Below, one piece after another: positions 7,298 to 9,148 of a DNA stretch of 9,148 nt. Numbering within the stretch: position 1 is the stretch's first letter; the number at the start of each line of letters is the position of its first letter. A program made the translations under genes and the position numbers. The notes under the pieces were generated by a model. It was given only the letters and a program-made list of their open reading frames with translations. It was not told the origin of the DNA and searched no databases. This DNA comes from Clostridiales bacterium (GTDB lineage: Bacteria; Bacillota; Clostridia; Oscillospirales; CAG-272): positions 1 to 9,148 of the forward strand of contig DXYE01000100.1 of NCBI GenBank assembly GCA_019415985.1. The letters are read 5' to 3'.

Positions 7298-7468
7298 TCA
7301 GTCAGCCTGCGGAGCATCTACAGGGCAGACGCTGGCACAGGTTCCGCAATCGATACACTCATCTGCATCGATCACATATTTTCCGTCCTTTTCGGAGATA
7401 CAGCTGACAGGACATTCGCTTTCGCATGAGCCGCATGCAATACATTCGTCGGAAATTTTGTATGCCAT
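7298..7468 (-). CDS. Small 2[4Fe-4S] ferredoxin
   Basis: A 56-residue bacterial (clostridial-type) ferredoxin, a low-potential cytosolic electron carrier for enzymes such as pyruvate:ferredoxin oxidoreductase and hydrogenases. Two CxxCxxCxxxCP clusters are visible: C9, C12, C15, C19-P20 and C38, C41, C44, C48-P49, in the internally duplicated arrangement typical of the family; C23 is an extra cysteine near the first cluster. Length is the family norm. ATG 7468 is preceded by GGAGGTGA (7475-7482) six bases away, an excellent ribosome site. The gene is monocistronic: near-consensus promoter upstream, perfect terminator downstream. It supports an anaerobic lifestyle. Which enzymes it serves cannot be told from this window. 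Confidence 0.96.
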   Translation of the reverse strand: MAYKISDECIACGSCESECPVSCISEKDGKYVIDADECIDCGTCASVCPVDAPQAD

Positions 7469-7495
7469 AAACATTCACCTCCAAACTCACCAATG

Positions 7496-7520
7496 TCGGA
7501 AGTAAAAAAGGCACTTCCGA
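7496..7520 (-). promoter_or_regulatory. Hairpin at the 5' end of the ferredoxin mRNA
   Basis: TCGGAAGT (7496-7503) and ACTTCCGA (7513-7520) form an 8-bp perfect stem with a nine-base loop. It begins about six bases after the predicted transcription start (near 7526). A 5'-terminal stem of this kind often stabilises an abundant transcript; on the - strand the loop is U-rich (GCCTTTTTT). A regulatory role is inference. Confidence 0.5.
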
Positions 7521-7532
7521 TTTACAGCTAAT

Positions 7533-7560
7533 ATTGTAGCACAAAAATTGAAATTGTCAA
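7533..7560 (-). promoter_or_regulatory. Strong promoter for the ferredoxin gene
   Basis: On the - strand, TTGACA (7560-7555) is a perfect -35; after a 16-base spacer comes TACAAT (7538-7533), with TG one base upstream making an extended -10. Transcription would start near 7526, leaving a leader of about 58 bases. Confidence 0.85.
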
Positions 7561-7570
7561 TGCCTTTCAT

Positions 7571-7600
7571 AATAAAATCTATGTTTTAAGGTGCCATAGA
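7571..7600 (-). terminator. Weak terminator candidate after the methyltransferase pseudogene
   Basis: Read on the - strand, TCTATG (7600-7595) pairs with CATAGA (7583-7578), with an 11-base loop, followed by TTTTATT. The stem is short and A/T-rich, so termination would be weak. It lies 16 bases beyond the pseudogene end and just before the ferredoxin promoter. Confidence 0.35.
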
Positions 7601-7615
7601 ACGACTGAACGGCGC

Positions 7616-8651
7616 TTAAGAGGAGGTATAAAACACGAAAAGAACCATAAAACTATTGCTTGGTCGAGCTTTGCCGCCATCTTCCGAAAGCTTCCCTTCG
7701 GTCTCTTTGCCCCACATTGCTCCCGGTTTAATGATACCGTATGCAATGTTCTCTCTTTCAACAGATAACATATTCGCGGTGAATCTTCCGATGGCTCCTC
7801 GCAGATATTCTTCAACCATTTCACAGCATATCCATTTGCGATTTAATCTTTCACACACTTCTCCCGTTACACAACTACCGGCAAAAGGGTCCAGCACAGT
7901 ATCGTTCTTATCTGTAAGCATTCTTATAAAATATTCAGGCAATTCGCTGGGAAATCTGGCCGGATGCGGAGAAAGTCCTTTTTCCTTACAATATCGTATA
8001 TAAGAACTATTGCTTTCAGTATTTGGGATAGCAAGGAGGTTTGGGGGAATGGAACCACCGTTGTCAAGTGAAAATTTGTCGCTGATATCGTGTCCGCTGG
8101 GGCGCTTTTTGGCTGTATATCCATTTTTAAATAATTCCTCCATACTGTTGCTGTATGTTTGCAAAACGCGTTTGTTGCTTGCTTTAGGATATGGCGTTTT
8201 AGATAACCACCATACAGTGTTAATTGCATCTTTTTACTCTAACTCTGCGAACGTTTACCTATTCCGCAGGGGTAGGAAGTTTAGAGGGATTCCACCAGTA
8301 ATAATCCTGTGCCAAATGAAATCCAAATTTTTCACAAAGCATAATAACTAGCTAAAAATGGTATAAGCTGCGTGTCGGTTGTCCTTTGTTCCATGCGCCG
8401 TCAATATCTATAACAAGGCTTCCATTCTCTGCGAGAATACGATGAAACTCTTTGGCAAAAGGGACAAACCATTCCAGATATTCATCGGCATCTGCATTGC
8501 CATATTCTTTTTTTCTGACCGAACCGAAAGGAGGGCTGGTCATAATCAAGTTTATGCTATTTGAAGGTATCTCCCTGATAACTTCTAACGAATCCTTAAG
8601 AAACATTTTACTTTGTTCTGTTTGGAAGTAAGGCTTTATCGTTTCAAACAT
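7616..8651 (-). pseudogene. Broken DNA methyltransferase of a restriction-modification module
   Basis: A beta-class (N4-cytosine or N6-adenine) DNA methyltransferase, recognisable over a reconstructed 344 residues. TSPPFG (motif IV, residues 38-43) lies N-terminal and DPFAGS (motif I, SAM binding, 254-259) C-terminal, with HPARFP at 229-234 before it. SPPF is more typical of N4-cytosine enzymes. The gene is interrupted three times: TAG at codon 100 (8354-8352, after SLYHF), TAG at codon 131 (8261-8259, where tryptophan is expected in PAE-W-VNVRRVRVK), and one extra A in the A5 run at 8235-8231. Removing that base restores DAINTVWWLSKTPYPKA and the rest of the frame. ATG 8651 has GAGGTG six bases upstream and starts ten bases after the endonuclease stop. 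No single product could carry both motifs, so it is presumably inactive unless these are sequence errors. Confidence 0.88.
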
Positions 8652-8661
8652 AACAAACACC

Positions 8662-9084
8662 TCAAATATTTAACTTTTTTAAGCTCATGGTTGACTTTGC
8701 CTCTCTTTCAAACACATCCACAATGTCAACTGGATTATTAGCGATTTTTTTAATATTTTCACCGTCGATTATCACTATACAAAGATTTGTATCTTTCATA
8801 ACTACATGACTGTACTTTCTGGCATCCGCACGGATTTTTCCGGTGCTGATAATTACAATAACATTGCTTTTCAAAAGCTGTGTAAGTCCTACTTCTTTTT
8901 CAACGTCTTCTAGAGAAGCATGGGAAGTGTTTTTACATTGAACCTGCCAGCGCGAAAAAACCACCCTTACTTTTTGTTTTGGGCCAGGGGAGCGGAATGA
9001 ACCGGTCAGCATTGCCTCGTTTACGTATTTTATTCTGTTCCGTACCTGGAGGATGTCGAAGCCAGTATAGCATATAGGAGGGGG
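8662..9084 (-). pseudogene. 5'-truncated Mrr-like restriction endonuclease
   Basis: C-terminal part of a PD-(D/E)xK-type endonuclease. SRWQVQCKNTS contains the QxK catalytic motif (Q and K of QCK, near 8936), followed by LEDVEKEVGL and the core strand VIVIISTG, the Mrr-like arrangement. The last ~116 residues are intact from ATG 9012, but that ATG has no proper ribosome site and removes the acidic residue expected before QxK. The frame stays open upstream to TAA at 9087-9085, reading protein-like sequence (YTGFDILQVRNRIKYVNEA) without any ATG, GTG or TTG; a second in-frame TAA lies near 9105. So the start is lost by truncation or mutation. It ends with TGA inside the ribosome site of the methyltransferase, an operon-like R-then-M layout. 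The assignment rests on motif and neighbour. Confidence 0.72.
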
Positions 9085-9144
9085 TTATCCTATCCGTTTG
9101 TTTTATATGGTGTCGCGGAAAATCAGAAAGGATCCGCTCCTATA
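9073..9144. repeat. Inverted repeat TATAGGAG/CTCCTATA at the window edge
   Basis: TATAGGAG (9073-9080) recurs inverted as CTCCTATA (9137-9144), flanking 56 bases that hold in-frame stops ahead of the endonuclease remnant. It could be the edge of a small inserted element or the symmetry of an intergenic region. Eight bases is short and no target duplication can be judged because the window ends at 9148. Confidence 0.25.
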
Positions 9145-9148
9145 CGAT

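Noticed and set aside
7924..8229. 101-codon frame on the - strand within the methyltransferase region
   Set aside because: It is an alternative frame over the methyltransferase remnant with no motif; the conserved blocks lie in the other two frames.
7616..8651. Reading the two TAG codons as evidence of amber recoding
   Set aside because: TAG ends two intact genes in this window and a frameshift also interrupts the gene, so ordinary decay explains it better.

Overview
The window looks like chromosomal DNA from an anaerobic member of the Firmicutes, probably class Clostridia. This rests on strong AGGAGG-type ribosome binding sites, a small clostridial-type 2[4Fe-4S] ferredoxin, a MurA of Gram-positive character and a DUF3810 membrane protein. 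No rRNA, tRNA, CRISPR array or intact insertion sequence was found, and the species cannot be named from the sequence alone.

Left part (1-5850, all + strand): a branched-chain amino acid aminotransferase gene (ilvE) behind a leader hairpin and closed by a terminator; an RluA-family pseudouridine synthase; a membrane-anchored DUF3810 protein with an HELAH metalloprotease-like motif; a 428-base non-coding stretch holding a promoter, a 14-base perfect palindrome and several tiny open frames; murA (first committed step of peptidoglycan synthesis); and an unrecognised 98-residue protein gene with its own likely promoter and terminator. These genes are spaced apart and appear to be separate transcription units.

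Middle (5850-6376): about 520 bases with no convincing gene, AT-rich at first, with a few short repeats and an inverted repeat just after the end of the next gene.

Right part (6377-9148, all - strand): trmN6 (tRNA m6A37 methyltransferase family), then a 56-residue ferredoxin gene with a near-consensus promoter and a perfect 14-bp bidirectional terminator separating it from trmN6. Beyond it lies a broken restriction-modification module. The DNA methyltransferase gene is recognisable along its whole length but is interrupted by two in-frame TAG codons and a one-base frameshift. The Mrr/PD-(D/E)xK-like endonuclease gene next to it lacks a credible start. The module looks like an inactivated horizontally acquired defence system inside a housekeeping region. 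I see no clear sign of a wholly new system; the decayed module, the murA and ilvE leaders and the 98-residue protein are the parts most worth checking.
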